Assembly (NCBI GenBank): GCA_944321965.1 | Contig: CALUNH010000001.1 | Location: 1-64,000 of the forward strand | Direction of reading: 5' to 3' | Length of the DNA stretch: 64,000 nt | From: an uncultured Alistipes sp. | Lineage (GTDB): Bacteria; Bacteroidota; Bacteroidia; Bacteroidales; Rikenellaceae | Shown here: positions 33,038 to 42,700 of the stretch, one piece after another | How the letters are laid out: each line of letters begins with the position of its first letter | How positions within the stretch are numbered: position 1 is the first letter of the stretch | Program-made: the position numbers and the translations under genes | Notes under the pieces: generated by a model | Databases searched by the model: none | Seen by the model: only the letters and a program-made list of their open reading frames with translations | What the model was told of the DNA's origin: nothing

Positions 33038-35005
33038 CTAATATCCGAAATCGTTCACGATGCTGGGGTTCGCCGAAAGATCCTGCGAGAAGATCGGCCA
33101 GTACATCCGGCTGTTGATCGTCTCCTCGCTCTTCGCCGTCGCCGAACCCAGGCTGCCGTCCAACGTCGCAATCTTGTTGTCGTTGAGCGAGCTCTCCTTG
33201 ATATATTCCTGCGGCTCCGAGCCGTCGTCCTTGTACAGCTGCGTCCAGCCCTGACCCTTCGGAGCATCCTGCTCCCCGGGGTTCAGACCCCACATCTCGA
33301 TCGTCTCGCGCTTCCCGACGCTGTTCAGATCCCCCACATAACGGTAGTAGAGGTAGGTCCCCAGCGTCGAATAGTCGTACTTCCGGCCCGTGATCTCCGA
33401 AGTGTAGGTCCCGTGGTCGCGGATCGCAAGCATCTTCGCACGCGATTCGAGAATCGCCTTGCCGAAAATGCCCCAGCGGATCAGGTCGCCCTTGCGCAGG
33501 TACTCCCCGCAGAACTCCAGGGCCCGCTCGTGCATGATCGCCTTCAACATCGCATCCTTGCCGGTGATCTTCGCCATGTAGGCCGTCACGTCACCCTCGT
33601 TCCCGGCATAAGCACGCATACGCACCTTCTGGAATTCGGCCTTCGCCTTGTCCAGCTGTCCCAGCTGGTTGTAGCACTCGGCCGCCATCAGCAGCACGTC
33701 GGCATAGCGCAGCACGATCGGCATGATACCGTCGTCGGTACTCGTAATGACCTGCGTGGTCCATTCGTAGCGGTATTTTCCGAAATACCACTTGTTGAAG
33801 TCCGCAGGAATCTGCACGGAGTTCGACTCCGCCGACCAGGCGTAGTTCACGCACGTCAGGTCGCGGCGCACGTCGTTGGCCTCGAACTCGTAGTACATCG
33901 TCGGCACGGGACCCACCGATCCGCCGCCCGACGAATACTGGCAGTACTGGTCGACGGCGTTGTGCTTGATGGCGTTGTTCGAAAGCCACCGCCCGCGCAG
34001 CGTCGTGTGCCCGAACGGCATGGCGAAGATCGTCTCACGGTTCACGGCGTCGTTCTTCCACGTGCAGACGTCGCGCCACAGCTGCTCGTACTCGGGTTCG
34101 AGCATCACGTGCACGTTCTCCTGCGAGATCACGTCCTGGCACGCCGCAAGGGCAATCTCATAGAGCTTGTCGTTGGCCCACTCGCCCGACTCGACCCGCG
34201 TGCTGCGGCGGTACGAACCGAAGTTGCCCGTGCCGACCTGTCCGTCGTCCGGACGCCACGCATAGCCCGCGGCAGCCAGGCAGATCCGCGCCAGCAGTCC
34301 GTCGGCAAAGGCCCGGTTGGCACGGCCCGTCGTTGCCGTGAAGGTCGATTCGCCCGGCCAGTACATCATCGGAGCCGCCTCCTGAAGGTCCGCGATGATC
34401 TGCTTGAAGATATCGTCGCGGTCGCTCTTCGGAATGTAGATCGTCTCCTGCGTCACCGGCTCGAAACGCGCCGGAACATCGCCCCACGCCTTGATCAGAT
34501 CGTAGTAGAACATCGCACGCATGGTCAGCGATTCGCCCAGCAGGTGCGCCATGTCGGGATTCGTCGACACGTTGCCGTAGGTCCGCAGACCCTGGATGTT
34601 CAGGTTGCACTGCTCGATGGCCTGGTAGATGATCGAGAAGAGACGGCGCTCGCCCGACTGGTTGATCTCGTTCGAGGAGTTGGCCGTCGTGTTGAAGTTC
34701 GCAAGACTCGACTTCTCGTCGCTCTTCGAAGCGTCGGTGTTCGCCGAGTTGTACCACTCGATGTCGGTATTGAACCCGTAGTAGGTGTTGTAACGGTTGC
34801 GGTACGAACGGTCGATGGTGAAATACTGGTAGATGCCCACCACGGCGTAGTCCGCCAGCGAGACGTTCGAATAGACCGTCGCGGATTCGAACGACGACGG
34901 AGATTCCGGCGACAGCGTATCCTCCAGCGTCGAGCACGACGTCGGAAGCAACATCAAGGGTGCTGCGGCCGCAAAAATCAGAATATAAATCAGTTTTTTC
35001 ATCAT
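33038..35005 (-). CDS. SusD/RagB-family glycan-binding lipoprotein
   Basis: A 655-residue surface lipoprotein with signal ending LLPTSCS, the Cys being the lipid anchor. SusD-type proteins cap the SusC barrel and hold the oligosaccharide. The N-terminal phrase NVSLADYAVVGIYQYF, the helical TPR core with ALTMRAMFYYDLIKAWGDVP-like text (LTMRAMFYYDLIKAWGDVP), IPKSDRDDIFKQIIADLQEA, and the C-terminal PIFSQDLSANPSIVNDFGY (NPxxxQNPGY-like end) are family marks. It lies 22 bases after susC, in the same transcript. Confidence 0.93.
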   Translation of the reverse strand: MMKKLIYILIFAAAAPLMLLPTSCSTLEDTLSPESPSSFESATVYSNVSLADYAVVGIYQYFTIDRSYRNRYNTYYGFNTDIEWYNSANTDASKSDEKSSLANFNTTANSSNEINQSGERRLFSIIYQAIEQCNLNIQGLRTYGNVSTNPDMAHLLGESLTMRAMFYYDLIKAWGDVPARFEPVTQETIYIPKSDRDDIFKQIIADLQEAAPMMYWPGESTFTATTGRANRAFADGLLARICLAAAGYAWRPDDGQVGTGNFGSYRRSTRVESGEWANDKLYEIALAACQDVISQENVHVMLEPEYEQLWRDVCTWKNDAVNRETIFAMPFGHTTLRGRWLSNNAIKHNAVDQYCQYSSGGGSVGPVPTMYYEFEANDVRRDLTCVNYAWSAESNSVQIPADFNKWYFGKYRYEWTTQVITSTDDGIMPIVLRYADVLLMAAECYNQLGQLDKAKAEFQKVRMRAYAGNEGDVTAYMAKITGKDAMLKAIMHERALEFCGEYLRKGDLIRWGIFGKAILESRAKMLAIRDHGTYTSEITGRKYDYSTLGTYLYYRYVGDLNSVGKRETIEMWGLNPGEQDAPKGQGWTQLYKDDGSEPQEYIKESSLNDNKIATLDGSLGSATAKSEETINSRMYWPIFSQDLSANPSIVNDFGY

Positions 35006-35027
35006 GCTGTAATTTTAGACGGTGCGG

Positions 35028-38000
35028 TTAGAACGAAAGGTTGATACCGAATACCCACGAACGGCTCTTCGGATAGGCCGAGTAGTCGACGTTGGGCGTC
35101 ATGGGTGTCGAGCGCCGCGTGTCGACCTCCGGGTCGAAGCCCGTATAGGGCGTCCAGCAGAAGAGGTTCGTACCCGTGGCATAGATGCGGACGCGCTGCA
35201 GGCGGACCTTCATGGTCAACTCCTTCGGCAGCGTGTAGCCCACCGTCAGCGACGACAGCCGCAGGAACGAAGCATCCTCCAGACCCCAGCTGTGCACGAA
35301 GTTGCCCGTCATGTAGGGCGACCACATCGTCGTGTTCCGGTTCAACTCGGCCAGCGCAACGGGATCCGTGATCACCTGGCCCGTCTCCCAGTCGATGTTC
35401 GTCCAGCGGCTCCCCAGCGACATGAAGTCCAGCAGGTTGCGGATCTGACCCGCGCCCGTGTAGGTATGCGAAGCCGAATACTCCAGTTTGTTGGCGTTGT
35501 AGACCTTGTTGCCGTAGGAGTAGGTGAAGTTCGCCGCGAAGTCGAAACCGTAGGCGTAGCCCGAAAGCGAGAATCCGCCCGTGAACTTCGGAAGCACGCT
35601 GCCGATCTTGCCGTAGAGGGGTTTGCCGTCGGCATCCGTCGCCAGGCGCAGCGAGCCCGGACGGACCGTACCGATCAGTTTGGCAACCTCCTGCGAGTCG
35701 TCGCCGTTGGCCAGCGTCCAGGTCGTGTTGCCGCTGTCGTCGGTCTCGCAGATGAAGTCCTCCACCTCATAGCGGCCCACGGTCGTATAACCGTAGACGT
35801 CACCCACCGAGCCGCCCTTGTAGATTACGTAGTCCGAATCGGCGATACGGTTGTTCCAGCCCGATGAAACACCCCAACCCGTCGAATTCAGGTCCGCCAG
35901 GTCGAGCACGCGGTTCTGGTTGAAGGCGATATTGGCATTGAAGTCCAGCCCGTACTTCTCGGTGCGCAGGATCGAGGCGCTCAACGCCACCTCGACACCG
36001 CGGTTGCGCGTCGAACCCACGTTGCGGTACTGGTACGTATAGCCGCTGCCGCCGACCGGGAAGCGAACCAGCAGGTCCTCGGTGGTGTTCTGATAGACCT
36101 CCACCGATCCCGACAGACGGCTGTTGAAGAAACTGAAGTCAAGACCCACGTTGTGCGAATAGGTCGTCTCCCAGGTCAGGTCCGGATTGGCCATCACCGT
36201 ACCCGGATCGAGGTACGACGTACCGATGTTCAGGTGGGCGGACGACGACGACGAGAACTCCTGCGAAGGACGCGAAGCGTAGGTCGGAATGTTGTTGTTG
36301 CCGGCCGTACCGAAGCTGTAACGCACCTTCAGGTTGTCGATCCAGCGGGCATCCTTCAGCCACTCCTCGCCCGAAATGCGCCACGAGGCCGCAACCGACG
36401 GGAAATAGCCCCACTTCTGGTTCTTGCCGAACTTCGACGAACCGTCGGCACGCATCGTTGCCGAAAGCAGGTACTTGCTCTTGTAGCTGTAGTTCACGCG
36501 CCCGAAGAACGAGAAGAGAATGTCGTCCGGAGCAACGTTGTTGTAGGCCTCCTTGACGTTCGAGGCCAGACGCATGTAGCTCCAGGCATCCTTCGACGTG
36601 AACATCGAGGGAAGACCGTCGGCGATGGCCGTGAAGGTCTCGTCCCCGGTGATCATGTACTCCTGGCCCAGCAGCACGTCCAGCGAATGGTCGTCATTGC
36701 CGATCACGTTCTTGAAGTTGTAGGCCAGCGTATTGGTATTGCGCGTGCGACGCCGCGTCTGGTTCGCATAGCGCGCCGCGGGGGCTCCCAGCACCGTCGA
36801 CGACTCGCGCGAGTAGTACGACGTGATGCCGTAGAACTCGTTGTCCTGCTGGCGGTAGTCGTCGATGCCCGCCTCGACCTTCAGTTTCAGGTCGTCGACG
36901 ATCTCCCACGTGAAGCCCGCATTGGCGTTCCACGTCGTGCGGTTGCGCTTCTTGTCCGAGTCGGCGATGGCCACCAGCGGGTTCACCGCATCGCTCGAAT
37001 TGTCCGGCATGTCCACGTCGGCCGAAAGCCCCGAAATCGGAATCGGCGGATAGAGGATCGCGTTGCGCAGACGTCCCGAGGTCGAGGTACCCATGTCGTT
37101 GAGCGAGTTGGCACCGGCTCCCGCCACGTCCGTATTCGCATAGCGAATCGAGAAGTCGAACGTCACGCGCTTGGCCGGTTTGTAGTTGGCCTTCAGGTTG
37201 AGGTTGTCGCGGCTGTAGTTCGACCCGGTCATGATCGCCTTGTCGTAGAGACGCGCGTAGCTCGCCGTCCACTTGAACTTGTCGCCGCCGCCCGAAACCG
37301 AAAGGTTGTGGCTGAACTGCTCGCCCGTGCGGCCGAAAACCTGGTCGATCCAGTCGTTCCCCTCCATCGTGTCGTAGAGGCCGATGTCGTTGAAGCTGCC
37401 GAAGAACGGCTCGTAGTTCTTCGAGACGACGTTGTTCGACGAGGTGCTCTGCAGGGCCGCCAGCTCGTACTGGTAACGTACGAAATTACCCACGTCCATG
37501 CCCTTCACCTTGTCCTTGTTGGCCATCTCCTTGAATCCCACGTAGAGGTTGTAGTTCACCGTCACGCGGCCCTTCTCACCGCTCTTCGTCGTGACGATCA
37601 CAACGCCGTTCGCACCGCGCGATCCGTAGATCGCCGTCGAGAAGGCGTCCTTCAGCACGTCGATCGACGCGATGTCCGAGGCCGGAATGTCCGAGATGCT
37701 CTCCACCGGGAAACCGTCCACGATATAGAGCGGCGAGTTGTCCTGCGTGATCGAACCGCCGCCGCGAACCCGGATCTTGATGTCGGCATCCGGATCACCC
37801 TCCGTGGCCGTGATCTGCACACCCGCCATGCGGCCCGTCATCGCTTCGGCTACCGATGCCACAGGCATCTGCGTCAGCTCCTCGGAGCTCACCGACGAGA
37901 CCGATCCCACCACGTCGCGGCGTTTCACGGTGGCGTAACCCACCACGACCACATCGTCCAGTGCCGTGGATTCGTCCTCCAGCGTCACGTCGATTTTCGT

Positions 38001-38270
38001 CTTCGACCCGATGGCGATCCGCTGGGTCCGCATTCCTATATAGGAGATCACCAGCGTCTGCTTCGAGGCGTCGGGCACGTTGAGCGTCCATGACCCGTCC
38101 ACGCCCGAACTTGCACCCATTGTCGTGCCGTCAACGACCACCGAGGCCCCGATCACCGGATTGCCCGCGGAATCCTTGACGACTCCCCCGATCTTCTGAG
38201 CCATGGCCGCAGTAGCCAGACCCACTCCCAGCAGGAGCGTCAGGGCAAACTTTAGCGTAAAGTTTTTCAT
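35028..38270 (-). CDS. SusC/RagA-family TonB-dependent outer-membrane transporter
   Basis: A 1080-residue importer. The signal peptide ends AAMAQ, followed by the carboxypeptidase-like regulatory domain (KIGGVVKDSAGNPVIGASVV, residues 25-110), the TonB-box-like region (LDDVVVVGYATVKRRDVVGS), the plug domain with PLYIVDGFPV and AIYGSRGANGVVIVTTK, and a large beta-barrel ending SRSWVFGINLSF. Paired with SusD it imports oligosaccharides with energy from TonB. Its promoter at 38372-38379 is shared in sequence with the GH28 promoter, which points to joint control by the hybrid sensor. Confidence 0.95.
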   Translation of the reverse strand: MKNFTLKFALTLLLGVGLATAAMAQKIGGVVKDSAGNPVIGASVVVDGTTMGASSGVDGSWTLNVPDASKQTLVISYIGMRTQRIAIGSKTKIDVTLEDESTALDDVVVVGYATVKRRDVVGSVSSVSSEELTQMPVASVAEAMTGRMAGVQITATEGDPDADIKIRVRGGGSITQDNSPLYIVDGFPVESISDIPASDIASIDVLKDAFSTAIYGSRGANGVVIVTTKSGEKGRVTVNYNLYVGFKEMANKDKVKGMDVGNFVRYQYELAALQSTSSNNVVSKNYEPFFGSFNDIGLYDTMEGNDWIDQVFGRTGEQFSHNLSVSGGGDKFKWTASYARLYDKAIMTGSNYSRDNLNLKANYKPAKRVTFDFSIRYANTDVAGAGANSLNDMGTSTSGRLRNAILYPPIPISGLSADVDMPDNSSDAVNPLVAIADSDKKRNRTTWNANAGFTWEIVDDLKLKVEAGIDDYRQQDNEFYGITSYYSRESSTVLGAPAARYANQTRRRTRNTNTLAYNFKNVIGNDDHSLDVLLGQEYMITGDETFTAIADGLPSMFTSKDAWSYMRLASNVKEAYNNVAPDDILFSFFGRVNYSYKSKYLLSATMRADGSSKFGKNQKWGYFPSVAASWRISGEEWLKDARWIDNLKVRYSFGTAGNNNIPTYASRPSQEFSSSSSAHLNIGTSYLDPGTVMANPDLTWETTYSHNVGLDFSFFNSRLSGSVEVYQNTTEDLLVRFPVGGSGYTYQYRNVGSTRNRGVEVALSASILRTEKYGLDFNANIAFNQNRVLDLADLNSTGWGVSSGWNNRIADSDYVIYKGGSVGDVYGYTTVGRYEVEDFICETDDSGNTTWTLANGDDSQEVAKLIGTVRPGSLRLATDADGKPLYGKIGSVLPKFTGGFSLSGYAYGFDFAANFTYSYGNKVYNANKLEYSASHTYTGAGQIRNLLDFMSLGSRWTNIDWETGQVITDPVALAELNRNTTMWSPYMTGNFVHSWGLEDASFLRLSSLTVGYTLPKELTMKVRLQRVRIYATGTNLFCWTPYTGFDPEVDTRRSTPMTPNVDYSAYPKSRSWVFGINLSF

Positions 38271-38371
38271 AGAAAAGGTTTTGGTTAATAATTAGGTTTA
38301 TCTTCATCCGTTCGTTCATATTCCCGTTCTCCGTGCGTTCATATTCCCGGAACAGGGTGTTTTCCCTATAC

Positions 38372-38379
38372 AAAAGTAA
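38372..38379 (-). promoter_or_regulatory. -7 box of the susC operon
   Basis: On the minus strand TACTTTTG followed by TATA. The 10-base context TACTTTTGTATA is the same at the GH28 promoter (49450-49457). It lies about 100 bases before the susC start, leaving a long leader. The remaining 38271-38570 has no gene; a terminator for GH105 lies at 38483-38511. Confidence 0.65.
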
Positions 38380-38482
38380 ATTTCCCCGAAGGATTCGATT
38401 GGTAAATTTTATCACTTCTCATGGAGAATTTATCAAATCCTCCAATCCGCCTCCCAGCACCCTCCAGCCCGGCCCGGAAGAG

Positions 38483-38511
38483 AAAAAATCCTCCCCGACC
38501 GGGAGGATTTT
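38483..38511 (-). terminator. Terminator of the GH105 gene (end of the enzyme operon)
   Basis: AAAATCCTCCC and GGGAGGATTTT form a perfect 11-bp stem around 5 bases; on the minus strand the stem ends in a run of six T. It separates the HTCS/GH105 transcript from susC. Confidence 0.88.
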
Positions 38512-38570
38512 CCTGTCCTGCGGGGCGAAACCCGGCCTTCGGATTCCACCGGGCCCCGTCGCGGAGAGGT

Positions 38571-39794
38571 TTACAACCGGCCCCGGGCCCGGTCGTACTC
38601 CATCGATGCCCAGATGAACGGGCCCACCCCCTTGCAGTCGTTCTCGATGACCGGCTCCGAGATGTAGTAGTCGAACGTCCCGCTGCGCATCTGCTTGCCG
38701 CCCAGACCGGCCACGGCACAGCAGTCCGTAAGCGAGATCGTCCCGTCGGCATTCTCACGCACGAAACGCTCCACGAACTGTTCGTAGCGGTGCAGCGCCT
38801 CTTCCTGCATCGACGCCGGGAGGTAGCCCAGCCGCACGCCCTTCAACTGCGCGTAGACGAACATCACCGAACCCGTCGATTCGAGGTAGTTGCCCTCTCG
38901 CCCGGGCTGGTCCAGCACCTGGTACCACATGCCCGTCGCGGGATCGGCGTACTTCGGCAGCACCTCGTAGATGTGCCCCAGGATGTCGACCATCGGCTGC
39001 GTGGTCTCATTGACGCCCAGGTACTGCAGCGTCTCGACGATCGCCATGGCGTACCACCCCATCGCCCGGCACCAGGCATGGGCCGACTGTCCCGTGATCG
39101 AGTCGCACCAGAACATCGCCCGCGAATCGTCGTAGGCGTGGCGGTAGAGCCCCGTCTCGGGATCGAAGGTATGCCCGGCAACGGTGGTGAACTGGCGGAC
39201 GATATCCTCGCAGTACGACGCCCAGGGCACATCCTCCCGGTCGGCAAGGTAGCGCTTGACATACTCCGCGTAGAAGGGTTCGGCCATGTAGAGGCCGTCC
39301 AGCCACATCTGGTTCGGGTAGACCTGCTTGTGCCAGAAGCCGCCGTCGGCATTGCGCGGCTGCTCCTGCAGCTGCATGAAGAGCGTGTCCAGCACCTGCC
39401 GGTAACGCGCCTCGCCCGTGCGGTCGTAGAGCTCGAAGAGCGAACGCCCCGGGCAGATGTGGTCGAGGTTGTACTTCGACTTGCGGTAGGTCAACACCTC
39501 GCCGTCCGGCCGCACGATCGTGTCGTAGTAGCGGTCCGCATAGCGGATCAGTTCCGGAGCATCGTAGGCTGCGCCCGCATCGCGGATCGCCAGCAGTTCC
39601 AGGCCCGTGGTGTAGTTCCACTTCACCTTCCCGGCGGGGATTCCGTCGAGGGTCGTCGGCGAGGGATTGCGGGCGATTTCGCTCTGCGCCATCCGCAGGG
39701 CCAGCGGTTCGCCGGAGTCGTACAGCGCCCGGCGCGAGGTACACGAGGTCGCGGCAACGACACACGCCGCCGCAAGAAGAATCAATCGTTTCAT
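38571..39794 (-). CDS. GH105 unsaturated galacturonyl/rhamnogalacturonyl hydrolase
   Basis: A 407-residue exported lipoprotein-like enzyme (signal ending AATSC). The (alpha/alpha)6-barrel family GH105 (YteR, YesR) hydrates the unsaturated uronic acid left by pectate lyases and so frees the terminal sugar. The catalytic Asp stands in QMWLDGLYMAEPF (about residue 165), with KSKYNLDHICPGRSLF, QSAHAWCRAMGWYAMA and GNYLESTGSVMFVYA as further family marks. Its ATG overlaps the HTCS stop by 4 bases (ATGA). Confidence 0.93.
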   Translation of the reverse strand: MKRLILLAAACVVAATSCTSRRALYDSGEPLALRMAQSEIARNPSPTTLDGIPAGKVKWNYTTGLELLAIRDAGAAYDAPELIRYADRYYDTIVRPDGEVLTYRKSKYNLDHICPGRSLFELYDRTGEARYRQVLDTLFMQLQEQPRNADGGFWHKQVYPNQMWLDGLYMAEPFYAEYVKRYLADREDVPWASYCEDIVRQFTTVAGHTFDPETGLYRHAYDDSRAMFWCDSITGQSAHAWCRAMGWYAMAIVETLQYLGVNETTQPMVDILGHIYEVLPKYADPATGMWYQVLDQPGREGNYLESTGSVMFVYAQLKGVRLGYLPASMQEEALHRYEQFVERFVRENADGTISLTDCCAVAGLGGKQMRSGTFDYYISEPVIENDCKGVGPFIWASMEYDRARGRL

Positions 39795-42700
39795 GCGCTC
39801 TTGGTATCTTTATCTTGGTTTTGTTTCAGATTGTGCGTCCTGAGGTATTCCGCCGGGGAGATCCGGTACTGCTCGCGAAAACAGCGGCTGAAATAGCCCG
39901 GATCCGAGAAGCCCACCTTGTAGGCCACCTCCGAGACGGAGAACTGACCCGTGCGCAGCAGCAGCTGCGCCTTGGTGATGCGGTACTCCTTGATCAGCTC
40001 CACGGGAGACTTGCCCGTCAGGCTCTTCAGTTTGTTGTACATCGTCGTGCGCCCCAGCCCCAGGTGCGAGGCCAGCTGGTCGATCGTCAGGTCCGAATTC
40101 TCGATGTGCTCGCCCAGCCACGTCATGACGTTCTTCAGGAACGCCTCGTCGCGGTCCGTGACAACCACATCCTCCACGGCCAGCTCCACGACCTTGTTCC
40201 GCGCCGACTGCGCCGAGAACTTCTCGAAGAGCTTGCGGCGCTGCGTCAGCAGGTTGTCGATGCGCGCCAGCAGCAGCTCGATGCTGAACGGCTTGGTGAT
40301 GTAGCCGTCGGCCCCGAACTCCATCGCCTTGACGCGGTCGTCGGGCGAGTGGCGCGCCGTGAGCATGATGACCGGCAGGTGGCTCATCGTGAAGTCGTGG
40401 CGCACCTTGTCGATAAGCTCGATACCGTCCATGCGCGGCATCATCAGGTCCGTGACGATGATGTCGGGCTGTTCGCTGCGGATCTTTTCGAGCGCCTCGA
40501 CGCCGTCGTCGGCCTCCACGACGTGATAGGAGTCGATCAGGCTGTTGTACAGGAAGATCCGAAGCTCGCGGTTGTCCTCCACGAGCAGGATCTTCTGGGC
40601 ATCCTTCGGCGGCTGGACATCCGTGCGGCGCTGGCTGTCGGCCGAAGTGAAGTCGCTCACCATATAATCGGGCCGACGCTCTCCCTCATGCCGCTCCGCT
40701 CCCGAGAAATCGATCTGCTCCATCCCGAAATGGGCATTCCCGAGGCGCAGCTTCACCGTGAAGGCCGCGCCATCGCCCGGACGGCTCTCGACGGAGATCT
40801 CCCCGTGGTGCAGCGTCACGATGTCGCGGCACAGCGAAAGCCCGATTCCCGAACCCCTCATGTTGCGGTCCACGGCACGCGACGCCTGCGCGAAGCGTTC
40901 GAAAATCTGTTCCTGCTTGTCCTTCGGGATGCCGATGCCCGTATCGCGCACGGTCAGCAGCACGCACTCCTCGGCTTCGCGCAGCGAGAGGATCACCTCG
41001 ATGCGGCCCCCTTCGGGCGTGAACTTCAAGGCATTGGACAGCAGGTTGTAGACCACGCTCTCCATGCGTTCGGGGTCCACCCACACCAGCACCGAACGGC
41101 ACGAAACCGTGAACAACAGCTCGATCCGCCGCTCGGAGGCCATTTCGCGGAAGTCGTCCAGCGCATCCTCGACCAGCGGCACGAGGTCCACGCGCGAAAT
41201 CTTCAGCTCCATCTTCTCCTTGACGATCTTGCGGAAGTCCAGCAACTGGTTGATGAGCGTCAGCATCCGCCGCGCATTGCGATGGGCCAGCGTCAGGCTG
41301 CTCTCGCCCCGCGGCGAGAGCCGGTCGTGTTTGCGCACGTCCTCGATCCCGCCCAGGATCAGCGTCAGCGGCGTGCGCAGTTCATGCGAAATGTTGGTGA
41401 AGAAGCGCAGCTTGAGGTCCGTGAGGTTCTGTTCGAAGGCTGCCTCGCGACGGATCCGCATCACGCTCCAGGCGATGCGGCTGCCGACGATGATCACCGT
41501 CAGCGCCAGCAGCACGTAGAGCGTCTTGGCCCACCACGTGAGCCAGGGGGGGGGTAAAACCTCCACCCCGATCGAGATCCCCTCGTCGGCGGCATCCGCA
41601 TTGCCCACGAAGGCCCGGACCTGGAACCGATAGTTGCCGATCGGCAGGTTGGAGTATGCCGCGCGGTTCGTCGAACCCGAGATGTTCCAGTCCTTGTCGT
41701 AGCCTTCGAGCCTGTACATGTAGCCCACCACGTGCTGGATGGCGTAGTTCAGCGACGCGAACTCCAGGCGGAAATTCGAAAAGTCGTACGGCAGCACGAT
41801 CCGGTCGGCCTCGGTCACCGATTCCGACAGCGGAGAACGGCGGTCGGCCGCAACTACGGGCTTGTTCCGCACGTCGAGACCCGTAAAACGCAGGTCGTAG
41901 TCGATCTTCGCCGAGCGCATCTCCTCGGGATCGAACCGGTAGAGCCGGCGCCCGCTCCCGAACAGCACGTCGCCGTGCGGCAGCGTGAGCACCGTCGCCT
42001 CGCTGAAGATCGCATTGCGCATGTTGTCGTAGAGGTAGTAGTTCGAGAAGAGCTCGCGCCGCGGATCGAACCGCGACACGGCATTGTGCGTCGAAACCCA
42101 GAGGTCGCCCTGACGGTCCTCCGTGATGGCCATGCAGATGTTGCTCACCAGGCCGCTCGCCACGTCGTAGCACCGGAAGCGCGGCTGTCCCGTCTGGTCG
42201 TAACCCTCGATGCGGTTCAGACCCCCGCCGAAGGTCGCCAGCCAGATCCGTTCCTCGCGGTCCTTGAGCATGTGGATGATGTCGTTGTTGCCCAGCGACG
42301 AGGCATCCCCCGGAATCTTCTGAACCAGGCGGAAGCGCATCTGCCGTGCCGGAACCCCCGGATCAAAGATCAGCAGCCCGTCGACCGTAGCCGCCAGCAT
42401 CCGGTCCGGACGGTCGTACAACAGCCAGCGGACCCGGCCCGCCTCATCCAGCGGATAGTGCGTCATCTGGTTCCCGGCATGGAGGAAACGCTGACCCGCG
42501 GGGTCCTCCAGCAGGTTGATGCCCCCGCCGTAGGTCGCCACCCAGATCCGCCCCTCGTCATCCTCCTCGACGCAGTAGACCTGATTGTCGCTCAGCGACC
42601 ACGGATCCGAATCCGAATGGGTGAAGTGTGTAATCCGGTATCCCGCGCCTGCGGGGACCATGCGGTAGAGGCCCTCACCCTTGGTCCCCACCCAGATATT

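Noticed and set aside
29736..33041. 1101-residue plus-strand frame opposite the pectin-locus lipoprotein
   Set aside because: Composition is dominated by Arg and His with no motif; the minus-strand reading has a lipoprotein signal, repeated Ig-like units and a terminator.
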